In this document: one piece after another, positions 11,641 to 24,700 of the stretch
Layout of the letters: each line of letters begins with the position of its first letter
How positions within the stretch are numbered: position 1 is the stretch's first letter
Assembly: GCA_014898415.1 (NCBI GenBank)
Contig: RCTD01000001.1
Coordinates: 1,798,001-1,862,000 of the forward strand
Direction of reading: 5' to 3'
Length of the DNA: 64,000 nucleotides
DNA from: Stromatinia cepivora
Lineage: Eukaryota > Ascomycota > Leotiomycetes > Helotiales > Sclerotiniaceae
Position numbers and translations under genes: made by a program
The notes under the pieces: generated by a model
The model's database searches: none
What the model saw: the letters and a program-made list of their open reading frames with translations, nothing else
What the model was told of the DNA's origin: nothing

Positions 11641-14600
11641 ACACTAGTGTCTTTTCCGAGTCAAGGAAACTATATACTCTATACAGCACTCATCTGGATC
11701 ATTAAATCTTTTCCGCACAAGGGTGGACAAGACAGATAGGAATGGGCACTTCATCAGATGGAACGGAGGATAATACGGCTTCGTTACCAAGGTCCATGGG
11801 TGCAGGTATAGATGTTTCCAGACACCAAAGAGACGCAGGGTTTTAACCAGAATATACTAGGAAGCTCTCTGACTCAAGGAAGCAGTGAAGTAAAATAACC
11901 CCGTGTGCTGATTTGCTAATTGGTATAGATATATAACGGTATTGAGTATTCGATTTGGATATCAACAACGACCCCGCCATCGACCTCGACCTCCACATCA
12001 ATAACAAAAATGAAAGTTCTCATACCACCCAATTTCAAAGCCTTGCAATTCCCAGCCAAAACCCAACTCAGTAATTCTTTTCTTTTTCTTTTTTAACTTC
12101 TGTATGTGACTGAGCAAAGGTAGGGTTGAAATTTTGGAATTTGCAAAATTTTAGATTTCAGATATATAACAAATCTTTCTGTCACTACCAGGAGAATAAG
12201 TTATGGGGATCATTTCATTGCATATCTCACAACTTCAAGATCTTTCTTACTCATTCATATATATAAACAAATATAAAAAATTCAAAGATTTATATCCTCA
12301 TCACCGTACGGCAACAAGGACAGGATTGAAATTCTCAAATTTTTCAAATTTCTCATTTCAGATATACAACAAAACTTTCTCTTATTACCAGAATAGGTAT
12401 TCTACTATAGATTAACATAAACCTAGATCCCCTTTACCATACATAAACCATACTCATACTCGTACTCATATAAAACCGCAATCAATGTCACCTAATTACA
12501 CACTTCACACCTCACACCTCATACCTCAAAATCTTCCATACCCACATACAAACACACATAGACAACACAACCATAAAAAAATCCAAAATCCAAAACCCAC
12601 TCCCACAACTTCCACACATGAACAAAACAAAACAAAAGAAAAAAAAGCATAGATATGAAAAAATATTCGAAAGAAGTAACAAATAAAACTCTCTAGATCT
12701 CTAACCCCCGAACAGCAGTTTCCCAAAGACTAGCAGCTAATTTCCGGACCAAAAAGATCCTCCTTTTCTTTCTTTTTCTCGCATATCTATATCTAACCCA
12801 ATACGAAATTTCTCGTTTCAATTATAGCTTATAGAAAAATCCTTTTAGACATGTGACAAAACCAAGCCGGAGAAAGTGTTTTTTTATTAATGGTGGGTTG
12901 GCATCAATATTAATGTTTCTAATCCTATTATCTCTTCACTCTGAAACTACATTACGCCTCTGAGATTATGTAGAATTATTGGGTATAGATATTCATTTAC
13001 ATGGCACGGATCTTGTTTTATATCAGATGGATGATGCTGTAGAATACCAAGAGAAAGTGTCTATCGCTTGAGCTTCAACTAGTGAATATTAAGTCTAGAT
13101 ACGAGAAAAGAACTCTCTTTTCCCTTGTTTTGTATAAGGGCAGTAGGTAGGAAATGTAATTTTTCTCGACTTACGGCGAGAGACAGAGGTCGACGCCCGT
13201 GGAAAGGAAGCATTGAGGAAATTCTCCTGAAATGAGGCGTTTTCATGTTACCTGCGTACCCGCTTAGGATGGAGAATATTACATTTCCGAATGTATTTTT
13301 GGTTTGTTCGGGGGAATACAAAGGTGGACAGGCTCAAAGATTAGTTGCTGTAGACTGGGGTTGGAGATGTGTCACATTCCCGATGGCAAGGGTTTATGAA
13401 TTGAGTATTGGTGACCAAATATATGTGATTGATGAAAGGCAGAAACTCATTAAAAGTCCACAGTGACTAGCTTGGTCCAAATTGATTTGGTGCTGAAGCT
13501 TGAGAATGCTATGGCAACTCTAGCGTTTCAGTCGATGACTTAAATCACACTCCACCACGTTTTGGTTTTCGTAGACTCGCTTGCATCCTAGGGGTAGGGA
13601 AGAGATCCCTACCTTTATTGTCCTACGGACTGGTAGAAGATGGCAGATTAATCGGCGATTAGATAAGATCACAGTAACACTCGAGGACTGAACTCAATAT
13701 CCCCCGGGGCAGTATTATTAGACCGGAGAACAAGTCTCTGTGCACTTCTGCCCTTGTTCCTGGTCGAACGCATGAGGAAAACCAAGCATCCAAGCAAAAA
13801 GACTGAGAGTTAAATCCGATCAGAATGAGGGCAGAAACCAGTTGATATGTTCAGGCAATTTTATGGAGGGATTGAGCGGATTGAAATAGAATTGGTCAAG
13901 AAGATAAATTCTCGCATTCCAGACATCCTTGGAAACCAAAGCAGGAATTGAGGAAGTATATTTAAAGTTCAACCAGAAACCTAAAGCGTGAGCACAACAG
14001 CCTCGGACATTTAAAATCACCCAACATGAAACTATTTATCATCTGATTAACATGTCCTCGATATCCGACGTCATAATACTATACATCAGATAAAACCGAA
14101 ACCAAAGTGCGGGTAGAAATTTCGTCAGGAGACGGCTAGATAAAATCGTTGTTCGTGATAAAAATAAAATGAATGAATCGAGAATGAATAACACGACGAA
14201 GGAATATTGTAAAGACACGTTGCCATAACAATGTTCGTAAATAATTTATCTTGTAAAACATGAATATATGAAGAAAACACTCAATGGCATGGTAAAAAGG
14301 TATGGTGACATCAAGTGCTGTCAATTCTTGGTGCTCATACTAGTTCATGAGGCACAGACAAATGACGATAGAATCATTGGTACACGTTTCGAAAATTTTC
14401 GATGGAAAACTTAAACTTCGAGATGTTTCGTCTCCTCGTGCCTTTCCGTGATAATTTTTGATATATTCCCGTGTATCTGGGGTACATCATGCTTCACCCT
14501 AGAGGAATAGCCCGCAAGCTATAATCTGCAGGCTTGACGAATACCGAGTCTTGAGGCATGTGGTGATTAGTCGTATAATGCCCGAGACCTCTTTGGTTTA

Positions 14601-17055
14601 TCTTTTGACTGTAGTGACACTGTAAGCTTACAATGCGCCAGGAATTGTTTTCGTGAAGAATATGGCTGAGTATCCAGTATGATGATGGTTGGTTGGACAG
14701 CATAAAAGTTTCAGCCATAAAGGCACATTTCGTATATGTTATCCAGTCTGTGTATAGATAATGTAGTTGGGTTGGTGATTCATTGATCGATCGATTGATT
14801 ATTGAAGAAGTCGGTGAGAATATCTGTTGTCGTTGATGATATTGTTTCGAATTCTTGATGTGATGTTCATTTGACTGGATATCAAAAGAAGCCGGAGAGA
14901 AATGAATAAGCGTTGGTGAGATTTAGCCATTTTTTAAAATTGATAAGGCTGGATGTGTGATATTTCCGTCATTTTGGCGAATCAGATCCACTTACCATAT
15001 ATGTCATTTGATTCGGAGAATTTGATTCGCTTATTTCTGCAATCTAATCTTATAATTACCCAGATCTGGCATAATGCGAAAGTAACCTCAAGGGTTAAAA
15101 TTCAGCTATTGGATAAATTTTACTAGGAATATCATGGCGGTTAAGTCCAATGAGCGATCCCGCTTCCACATCAAATATCTCGGACTAGTATTTTACACGG
15201 CTGGCGATTCCATTATTTCTATCATCTTTGTATCTTTTACTTGCAGGTGTTCATCATTTGCCCCGTACCCATTGAGTCGGCGTTGACAGATTCTGCAATA
15301 TGAGGGGTAAGTGTACAATTCATGCGCCGAGAGAGGTTGAGGAACCCATAGATGATACCTTACCAAACTTCGACATGAACATCTTGATGCATTTATCTCT
15401 TCAATCTTTCAAAAGTTTAATCCAATCATTTCTCACACATTTCATGGATGATGTATGTATCAATCACATCTATTCATCTGCAGTGGTACAAATTGAAGTG
15501 GGGTTTTCCTTTTCTTGACTTTTTTTTCTCCGATTATTTGGTCCTTGAGAAGTCGAGAAGTTCACCATGGATGGTACTGACATCAACTAGCTACATCAAA
15601 CTCTAGGGAAAGAAGCATAATGAAGTCTTTTTTCCATCAAAAATGATCGCCGACATCAATTGATAGTGAAACCAATAGTGGAAACGATATCGGAATTTTC
15701 GGCCTGTAATAAAACTCATAACCAGGTAAGAATCGTAAGATCCACCAGAAATGATGAGAAATATTCATGCAAAAAATCTTGGTAGGGAATACCCAGGTGA
15801 GTACCAAAAGATTATAACAAGGCATTGAGGGGAAAGAGCTTTTTCATTCAGGTTCAATTCATGCAATAACCACCAAATATATTATGTATAGTGTTGCAAG
15901 ACTGCAAGACTGCAAGACTCCATTACCGGTTTCAGTTGGTGTACGGAGTAGATGAATTGTTGTTTTACGAATTTACAGAGCACTTCTCGTAATCCCTTCA
16001 TCAGCTTATCCAGCTATGCAGCTATACAACTATGCAGCTATCCAACTTTCAAGCCTCAATTCTAGAAAGAGAATATCTGCGCCACTATGCATGGCTGGCA
16101 CACCTTTTTATATGTAAGTACAAGGACGGACTACAACTCATACGAGGAATTTCCTCATATTTCTTTTTAATCATAACATTCAAAAAAAAACAAACAACAA
16201 ATCATATCAAAAACAACTTTTATACTATTGAATAGTAACATGAAACTATTCCCAAAATTGTTCAAAAGAAAAAGAGATACGGTACCTACAACAATCTGAC
16301 CTAATAAACCCCAGCTCGGCGCATCCACCCGTTAACTACCCAAGTAATCCATAGCTCAAAACTACCTAGGTACAAATTAGTATGATAGTTAAATGAATTT
16401 GAAGCTCCATAACTCCGTACTTTCATACTAATAAAGATATATCCTATCTTTTGATCTATGGATATGATATCTTTTTAATGCATAGATTCATTTTATACAC
16501 CAAATACTCTCCGCTATCCCACTTAGGTCCCTGGTTTTTAACGCAATTTCCGAATTGGGGCTTTTTCTATCAATTGATCTTTCCCATTTTTACTTTTCAT
16601 TCTATATACAATTTCTTCTTCAATAAACCTGTTGTACTATACAACATTTCAAAGTCATCTCAATCAAATCATTCAATCATACATCAACAATAAAATTCTC
16701 GGTTCTCATCTCCGCGACTCCTCCATTCTTAACCACGGACATACTTCACATCATACCAGTCCTGTCAGTGCGGCTCCGCAGTTTTAAGAAAACTCCCATC
16801 AAAATTCATTGGAGGAGATATTTAAGTTCTTATATCACCAGGACAAACATCAAAGGATTCAAATTGGAAGGAAATCTAGATCTCAAGATATTTCATACGT
16901 ATTGTAATATCAGAGAAACCTTCAAATCCAGATTCTTTCAATCCCTTCGCAAATCCACAAACCCAAACGATGCACCACTCTACAAGCCGTTGAAGTTTCC
17001 TCAAAAACTCTAAATCATCCAACCCTCTCTGTTTCCTCTCCAATTACTCGACGTC
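11641..17055. other. Long gene-poor stretch
   Basis: No gene with domain support is visible in 5.4 kb. A TATA-like ATATAACGG near 11932 precedes an ATG at 12010 in good context (caaaaATGAAAG), opening a 28-codon frame with a possible donor at its end. This could be a tiny exon or untranslated RNA, and I do not call it a gene. A three-fold CAAGACTG repeat lies near 15896. The rest is weakly structured intergenic DNA. Confidence 0.4.
12120..12396. repeat. Diverged direct duplication, about 80 bp units
   Basis: Bases 12120-12200 and 12318-12396 resemble each other. Both read GG-a-GATTGAAATT, then A/T-rich sequence, TTTCAGATATA-AACAAA and TTACCAG-AATA. They are about 198 bp apart in the same orientation. 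Both copies contain a TTTCAG acceptor-like site. Their function is unknown. Confidence 0.55.
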
Positions 17056-19122
17056 ATGGATACTACTCTAATTACTTTCATGTTGTGAGTTGAATGATTT
17101 CATTTTCCTCCCAAAGCTCGAATTATATCATACATATCACGTGCTCTATTCTTCATGCGCATTGATCATCCCTTGTGACACCATTGGATTGAGAGAAACT
17201 TTGTTTCTTGATAACTTTGGAACCGTTCATTACCTTTGCTTCATACATTACCAGCAAGAGGTTTGGAAAAGTTTGTCGATCAAGTCTGGACTCAACAGTC
17301 ATTGTAGTCTTCAGAGGTATAGCTTGTTTCGGTCCAAGACAAGAATGTTCATCCTATCTTGAGGATCTAGATACATCTTCTATTTACAGAACCTTTTATC
17401 ACTATGTATTTCGTCATAGGCATGGTCAATGAAGTTTATTATGCAAATTCTTTCACTAATACCATATTGTCTCTTGAAACTTCGGGATGGAGGGCCGCAA
17501 CTCTAGTCAAACTTTGTGGTTCCCTGCTTTGCCAAGATAGGAGATGGACATCTCCAAAGTCTATCGATGATCTCGATGATCTCGATGATCTTGATGATCT
17601 CGATGATAGTTGGAATGTATTTAGATATAAGAGATCATTTTTTTCACATCAATGAAGATATCATTTTAATCATAACAACTAATTTTTACAATCTTTTTAG
17701 CCAGGCAACACCTAGAACACAATCAGTTCAACTTGTTGGATCTTGGGATAATTTCACTAAACGATATCCAATGGAGAGAGATTCAAGACGCTCTCGTGAA
17801 CAATGGCGAGGTTGCCACACATTTAATGATATTATTTGTGATGGTGATGGAAATGGTTCAATTAAAAGAACTGGTGGTTTGAAAATGGCTTCAACATATT
17901 ACTACTACGTATGTTTATTGCCTGAGCATTGAGATGAAATACTCACAATTTTATATAGTATGAGCTTGACGACGGTATCGAAGTTCATGACACCGCCATA
18001 CCTTTCACTACCACTTGTCCTTATATGCCAGGTCAACCAGTCAATATTCTTTGGGTACCAATCGAAGTCTCAACACCACGACTTCGAAGTGGTTCCATGG
18101 ATTCTGTAAATATTGCAGAATGCAAAACAATGAATCCTGCAGATAAATTCATGACTCCTCGTGCTCCTCCATCAAAACCAGATGTTACACGATCTGCTTC
18201 ATTATCATCATCACATGCAGAGGTCTCAGAAAAGCCATACCATCGGTCAAAAGATGGAAAGCTTGGTTGGGCAACAAAACTTTTTTCGGGACGTCGATCA
18301 CCATCTTCTTCACCAGCTGAGCAAGCTACTACAAGACGATCATCTGAGCCTGATATCAGCCGAGTTACCACAAGAAGTGGTTCATCAAACTCGAATACTA
18401 TTCATCAAACTAGCCCAACCAACTCCGAACCAATTTCAAAAAAACCATCTTTTACCAGAGTGCATGGTTCTGTTCATGATAACCTCATAGCTCTCGGGAT
18501 ACCCGAAGAAATTTCCGAAGAATATGAGGATGATGATAACTTTGCCACACAATTTAAAGAATTTGTCTTTGAAAATAACAATAGTATTACTCAATTATCT
18601 CCAACACCATCTCGTCGACAACCATCACCAACTTTTGATACTTCCAAACCACTTCCACAACTTCCAGATGATGCATTTACATCATCATTTTCATCACCTC
18701 TTCCTCCAAACCTCTCTTTAACACTACCAAGATCTCACTTCTCCGTCTCAACCATCTCAACAGCTCTTACTTCTCCAACCGATAGTCATTTCGGCTTCAG
18801 CGATACTTCATCAATGTTCGATTCATATGATGAGGGCGATTTGGGTGAAGAAACCACCGATACTTTTACATACAACCCGATGATTTCAGAGGTTGAAAGA
18901 AGAAAATTTATAGGATATAGTTTACCGGATAAAGATATTGCTTCGGAACAGACTATTCGAAAAGCTTCGAGTTTGTTATCGAGAACTACTAGTAATGATA
19001 CTTATCCGAGAGATTCGGGATTTGTAGAGGGGATTAAGGAAAGTGAGAGGGGAGAGGGAAGTGCATTGGCGGATTTTTTGGACGATATGGGGTATTTGGG
19101 TGATACTATTCGTGATAGGTGA
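17056..19122 (+). CDS. AMPK-type glycogen-binding (CBM48) domain protein
   Basis: Exons 17056-17084, 17701-17908 and 17959-19122 give 466 residues. Exon 1 encodes only MDTTLITFM and ends at a GTGAGT donor. The acceptor at 17700 completes Phe10 and gives the strand-like ITFMF, then SVQLVGSWDNF (W25) and REQWRGCHTF. Intron 2 has a GTATGT donor and TATAG acceptor and leads into STYYYYYELDDG. This order matches the beta-sandwich carbohydrate-binding domain found in AMPK beta subunits and related proteins, spanning about residues 5-110. From about residue 120 the protein is Ser/Pro/Thr-rich and probably disordered, with a conserved-looking GKLGWATKLFSGRR and an acidic segment. No catalytic domain is present, so a binding or scaffold role in carbohydrate or energy signalling is inferred. 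Intron 1 is 616 nt, unusually long for this locus, so a missed short exon cannot be excluded. Confidence 0.78.
17566..17608. repeat. GATGATCTC 9-bp microsatellite inside intron 1
   Basis: About four and a half copies of a GATGATCTC-like unit lie within the proposed first intron of the CBM48 gene. In one frame it reads as a run of Leu-Asp-Asp, but no supported exon contains it. Confidence 0.7.
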
Positions 19123-20135
19123 GGGATGAGATGAGATGAGATGGGAGAATGAGAGGGAAGATAGAATGAGGAATGGGGAAGGAAGGTGTATGAATAGGTT
19201 TGTGTGTGTGTGTGTAACGATTGGACGACGACTGGAGGATTGTAATATTACAAGTGATGATAATAAGAAGAGATGGATGAATGATACAGAGGATGGAATG
19301 ATATCTTGGCATTTTGGGGGACACTTTTTTGCGGTTTAGCGTGGGGCTTAGCGGGGTGTTTGGGGTGTTTGGGGTGTTTTGGGGGGGGATTTGTACACTT
19401 ATCTATTTGTGGAAGGATGGAAGGAAGGAAGATAAATGGGAATGCGGATGGGAATACATAGTATACAATAAAGCTGGTCTTGCATGTATGTATCGAAAAT
19501 GGATGATGGGGTTTAAGAGATGGATGGATGGATTTGGTGGGGGGTGGATGGGGGGATGGATGGATGAGGGAATAGTTGATAGATAGGAATTAGGAATTAG
19601 GAAATAGGAAATAGATTAATAGTCAATTAGTGTGATGATGGTGATGGTGATAGTGAGATGATGAGATGGTGAGATGAATTGTTTTATACAACCACATGAG
19701 TGATGGTGAGTAAGTGGGATTGCAAAAATGAGAAGAGGAAGATGATAATTAATGGATCAGAATTATGTGTGATAGTGTGTTGATGTGGGAGGGAGGGGGA
19801 GAGAAAGCGTGAGGATGAGTGTTGGGTATTGGGTATTGGGTATTGGGTATTGGGTATCAGGAGTTAACGTTGGGGGAATGGTGGTGGCAGTACCAAATTG
19901 TTCTTTAGAACGACCGTTCGGATTTGAAAAGATATATCTAGTATTTGCAATTACTGATTATGGATTTTTATATATTATGTATTATGTATTATGTATTAGT
20001 ATTGTTTGATATTTTCTGGTGCTGTTTTACACAGTACTGTACTGTACTGTATTGGGTTTGTGGGTTTGGAGTGGGAAGTTGGGTTATTTAAAGTGGGTTT
20101 CTTTTTCCTTCTCGAGTTATAAAGGATTGTTGATT
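19123..20135. other. Purine/G-rich 3' flank, no gene
   Basis: The sequence after the CBM48 gene is strongly G-rich on the plus strand, with GATGA, GGAT and TGGGGTGTT runs. Open stretches here reflect this composition bias and have no domain resemblance. Confidence 0.5.
19822..19857. repeat. Five copies of the heptamer TTGGGTA
   Basis: Five uninterrupted 7-bp units run in tandem. The motif is superficially telomere-like, but the copy number is tiny and the site is internal, so a simple microsatellite is the better reading. Confidence 0.85.
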
Positions 20136-20345
20136 GATATTGATATTGATATTGATATTGATATTGATATTGATATTGATATTGATATTGATATTGATAT
20201 TGATATTGATATTGATATTGATATTGATATTGATATTGATATTGATATTGATATTGATATTGATATTGATATTGATATTGATATTGATATTGATATTGAT
20301 ATTGATATTGATATTGATATTGATATTGATATTGATATTGATATT
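20136..20345. repeat. Perfect GATATT hexanucleotide microsatellite, 35 copies
   Basis: A 210-bp uninterrupted array of GATATT follows a short TTGATT lead-in. Because the unit is 6 bp it stays open in several frames on both strands, as Asp-Ile or Ile-Leu runs, but none of these is a credible gene. Confidence 0.97.
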
Positions 20346-21352
20346 CCTCCTCTCACGTATAATTTACATTTGTACTTTAAAGAAGGATACCCGAAGAGAG
20401 ATATTATTGCTTTATGATCGATCAATTTTTTATTAAAGTGCTCTTTTGGAATTTTTGAGCTATGAGTCCTGGCCTATTCGTGTGTGCGTATGTATGTTAT
20501 CCGGGCGGTATATATGCGCGTTCGAGGGGGTCGATGGTTTATTTATAAGGACCTGGCTATGCAGGAAATTACGATCGATAGTCGAGGAGATAGCTTTGGG
20601 GAGTGGTGGATTATTGGATAATTGGATTATTGGGGGTGGGTGGAGGACGAATTTGGAATTTGGAATCGGTGGTTTGGGGTTTGGACGATGGGGGTTGATT
20701 TGTTTATTGTTTTGATGTTTTAGTCTAGTAACTCTAAGTTTTACTTGGGCTGTATTTAAATATCTACGTGCTATTTTAAACTCTTGCCTCCCAGGTCATA
20801 GGACTAGACGATACTATGACAAGGGTTATGAAATCGGGGTGTGTATTAGTATTAAGTCTTACGAAAGTAGATCAAATGGTTGATAATCTTCGCATCTCTG
20901 CTCTGAGTTTATCTCCTTGAATCTACCAGGATGAGTGGAATTTCCAATTAATTACTTTCTCGATTTGTAGTGTTTTGGTGTTTTAGTTTACTTGCGCTTT
21001 TAAATTTGTTACTGTTATTTTTTGATTTGTGGGAAGTGGGTTGGAAGAATTGTTTCTGTTGCGGTTGCTTTTATTGTTATATTCTCCTTCCCATCCTAAT
21101 TCATATTGATACGTCAACTTTCCTCCTGATTGTAGAAATAATCAGGCCAGGTGGAAAAAATTGATATTTTCTGGGGTTGGAGAAACTGTGAAGTTGGTCC
21201 CTTAGATGGATGCCGGTCTAGATCTGTTGTTTGTTTTTAGGGAATGGAAATGGGGGGTGAGGGAGGGGCTTATAAAGTAGGTTGCAACTGGGAGGGGAGA
21301 GGCGGGAAATGGGGTTAAAGTGTTAGGGGGCTAAGGAAGGGGGGCCGTTAAG
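20346..21352. other. Intergenic, no gene recognised
   Basis: The open stretches at 20446-20715 and 20970-21164 look composition-driven and have no motifs. The right end, GGGGCCGTTAAG, includes the left target-site copy of the adjacent MITE. Confidence 0.45.
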
Positions 21353-21709
21353 CAGGGTTGGGCAAAAGGTAGGGTATACCCGGGGTAATCCGGGGTAAAC
21401 CCGGTCGAAAAGCCACCCTGCTCGAGCTTTATAGGGTAGGGTAACCATCTAGAGAAATGCTTCGGGTGCCAGGGCACCGCAGGGTATTTAGCATGTGAGT
21501 TCATATGATCGAGTAATCATATGATTCGGAATTTTGATTATATTATATCCATATCATATGATTAATTTATAATACAATAAAGCTTCAGATGATAATATAG
21601 AACGATCATATGATATTTACCCTGCGATACCCTAGCACCCGACGGTATTGTCGGGTAACCACCCTGTAGAGGTCAAATCCCCCGGGTAGGGTACGGGTGC
21701 CCATGCCTG
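21353..21709. mobile_element. hAT-type MITE with intact target-site duplication
   Basis: This 357-bp noncoding element is bounded by a perfect 8-bp direct repeat CCGTTAAG at 21345-21352 and 21710-21717. Its termini are imperfect inverted repeats, CAGGGTTGGGCA on the left and CAGGCATGGGCA on the right (reverse complement). They extend into AGGGTA/CCCGGGG-type subterminal motifs. CAGG-type ends with an 8-bp duplication are the hallmark of the hAT superfamily. The core is AT-rich with several ATCATATGAT palindromes. A second, eroded copy lies at 43857-44158. There is no transposase, so it is non-autonomous. Confidence 0.85.
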
Positions 21710-24700
21710 CCGTTAAGTGGATGTTGATGAGGTTTGCGCGGGATTGCAATCGTGGTTAGTGAAGGGTAAGGTGGTAATTTGTTCATCAATTTTACCTTTC
21801 CAACCTAGTGACGCTAGATTTTACGTCGGGATGTATATAAACACCCACTCTCGCGCTCAACCAAGACATTTTTTCTTCAAACTGTAGAACAGCACACATA
21901 TTGAGACACTCTACAAGGATTTAGATGTGTGCTAACTTGAGGTAAGCCTATAATGAATATTATTTTTCCTTCTTCCCTCTTGAATTCTTTCTGGTGTGCG
22001 GGGATTTTGAGTTTTTTGCAGTTTTTTAAATATTCGTTATTGTTGTCATCGTTGTCTCTTTTGAAGTTTTACTTTTAGATAGGGCGTATTGCATTTCCAT
22101 TCTAAGTAGCATAGTATATCACATTTCAGCGGTTTACCATTCTCGAGTCTAACACAATCCTCATGAGCTTGGTGGACGTTTGCACCTCATACTAGAAAAC
22201 CATGTCCTCAAGACCTTTTATGTACCACGTTATTCTTGCTGAAATCGCACAAGCGTATCTCCACCCAATGGAACCCATTTGTTATCACGCCGAATATCGG
22301 GCTTCTACTTCCATAGAATGCTTTTTACAGACCGTCGCTTTTCTTCTTTCGTTACAGCTGCATATATATCAAAGTTAATATATCTTGAGGGCGTGAGACC
22401 TCTATCTATTTGATAATATATGATTCCATACCGACCATGGATAATCAAGGACCTCGGAGTTACTTTCTTCCCATCTAGTTCTTGATGTTGTTATTTATGG
22501 AATTTCTCAGCCGTGGTTATCAATCTAGCGATCAAACATCACCGCCACCATTCTCGCTTCTGCACTCGTCTAATCGCCAAGCACTTTTCTCGGTTAAGAA
22601 TTATGACCTCCTTCTAAATGCCAAATAATCCATCCTTGCATCAGTCAAAACTAAGCAATTATCTGCCAATCTTATCACCTAGCATTCAAATTTCACTGTT
22701 TTGCAAATCTCGTTGCGGAAAATCTCCGATTCTCGAGATCCTTTATATAACACTCTCCTTTGAGATCCAGATCCATTATACTTATGTATACCTACACGCA
22801 GAGTCTAGACATTATTAAACCAGCGGATAATTGACTCCTATCTCTATAAAAGCACCCTTACAGCCCATTTCCTTTTATTCTTCATCTACAGTAGAAATCT
22901 TGGAGAGGCACATCTAGGAGATGACATTCTAGAAATTTCTAATTGTACTTGTCCAAAAGGGAAAAACGAGGTTATGTGGACAATGTATTGAACATTAACA
23001 GATTGATTTCTCACTAGTTTTATTAGCATACATTTCACTGATTTGCCATTTTATCTTCAGACTTTTGAGTAATTCATTATCCATTTTTCGCCGTCGTTTT
23101 AAAATCTGCTCTTGGATTGAGATTCATGACCTGTTACCTATAAAGCTCGTTATGCAAGGTAGAACCTAATAAGTGGAACCACGGACTAAGCTTCAAGGCC
23201 GCCATCGTCAACTTTGATAAATTCCCCATCGGGGGAGTTTACTTCGGACTTACACTTTGCTACAGTGAGTATCCTGTTTTGTGGATGCTTTATATATCCT
23301 TTTCTACCTCCGCAAATGAGCCATACTAGCATAGTGTCAGCCGTGTTTGAGCCGCCCCGCTATCAACCTTAGTGTTCAATTCTCAAGTTAGTGAATTGCC
23401 CTCGTATCCCTATTGAGCCTATTAAACTACTATTTCAGTTTTTGCCGAATATATAAATCACTCCAAGATCCAGAATATCCCACACAGCCTTGTGAAGGTT
23501 GGAGAAAATGAAAGCCTATCATAGGTCGCATTAACGTCTATAGCTCCTTACAGAGTAGCGTGATTTTTTCATGCCGAATATAAGTTTATATGCTTTTTAA
23601 GGGGTGTTCTCGAACAGCGTCTACTTAATTTAATACCGTTAAGACTAGAAGTGTAGTCAAATCTATGAGGATAATTTTCATCTTGTCTCTATCATCATTG
23701 ATATTGGCGTTGCTGTCAATAAACTGCTTTCGCTTATGTTGACTGTCAAAAGGCACGCATCTTTGCCCGCCTAGCCCCCCAATACTTCTGCTAGCACACA
23801 CCACCCTCATATCCCCAAAGTATCACCCACGACTCCAACCTCCGCAACATTCATGCCACTTTCTTCGGTTGTCCTCGACCATGTATCGAGAATGTTTGAC
23901 TATTAGGTCACTTTTATAGCCAATATGTGGCACCATCCAACTCTCCCCGCTTCCTCTGCCTAGAATCTTGATTCATTCGATTTTTATCTGTGGTTGATAT
24001 ATTCATTAAATCTATTAATTCCTGCCGTGCGGAATACATGAATCCATTTTCTAACCCCACTAATCATGCTTTTTCATTCCTCGATTCCACCTCAGTCTTT
24101 GGACTTCTATAAAAGGGGTCACTTGTACTTGTGTTAGAACCATCATATATTAGCAGACCGCCTTATCACTTGTCGAGGAACAACTTCCCAACAAACGGTT
24201 TCAATACTGAGGTTCCTTCCAGTCTGCAAGAAATTGATAGGCATTCCCTATAAGACCTTGGCAGGCTAGTAGAGTAGGGCATTTGAATATTCTTGTCGCT
24301 TAAATTTACGCTACTGTGGTATCTTGTTCTTGTCACTTTCATACATTGGTCTAGTATCCTCCATTCCACTGTCATTCATAGCTATTAAAATTCTAATACA
24401 TCATTTCTATTGTTCGGCTATCAGTAGTTTCAGAGGATGAAGTGATTTGGCCTCCGGAGGGTGGCCGTTGCCCTGATGAGACATTTTGCAATGAGCTGAA
24501 TATTTTTGATACAGCAAAACCAATAATCCAACTTTTACCTTCTCCTGCAAGTAGCATTTCTCCAGTCTACCTCTGTGAATCTAGTCAGTTTTTCAGTATT
24601 ATAGATGGTGGTAGCAGTCTGCGCACTCGCCGTGAGTCCCTATAGTATGATGAAAATAAGGACCTACCAGCCGAGCGTTGCATACTGCCTCATGATGTTC

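Noticed and set aside
12526..12726. Phe/Cys/Gly-rich minus-strand frame resembling a small membrane peptide
   Set aside because: The composition follows an A/C-rich plus strand; no other support.
17404..17655. ORF with a Leu-Asp-Asp run, considered as an exon of the CBM48 gene
   Set aside because: Splicing from 17084 directly to 17701 gives a continuous beta-strand pattern; this ORF has no fitting acceptor and donor and is driven by the 9-bp repeat.
19822..19857. TTGGGTA repeats as an interstitial telomere
   Set aside because: Five copies only, and the unit is not the TTAGGG repeat usual in filamentous ascomycetes.
20019..20436. Long Asp-Ile and Ile-Leu open frames on both strands
   Set aside because: They are produced entirely by the GATATT hexamer array and have no coding context.
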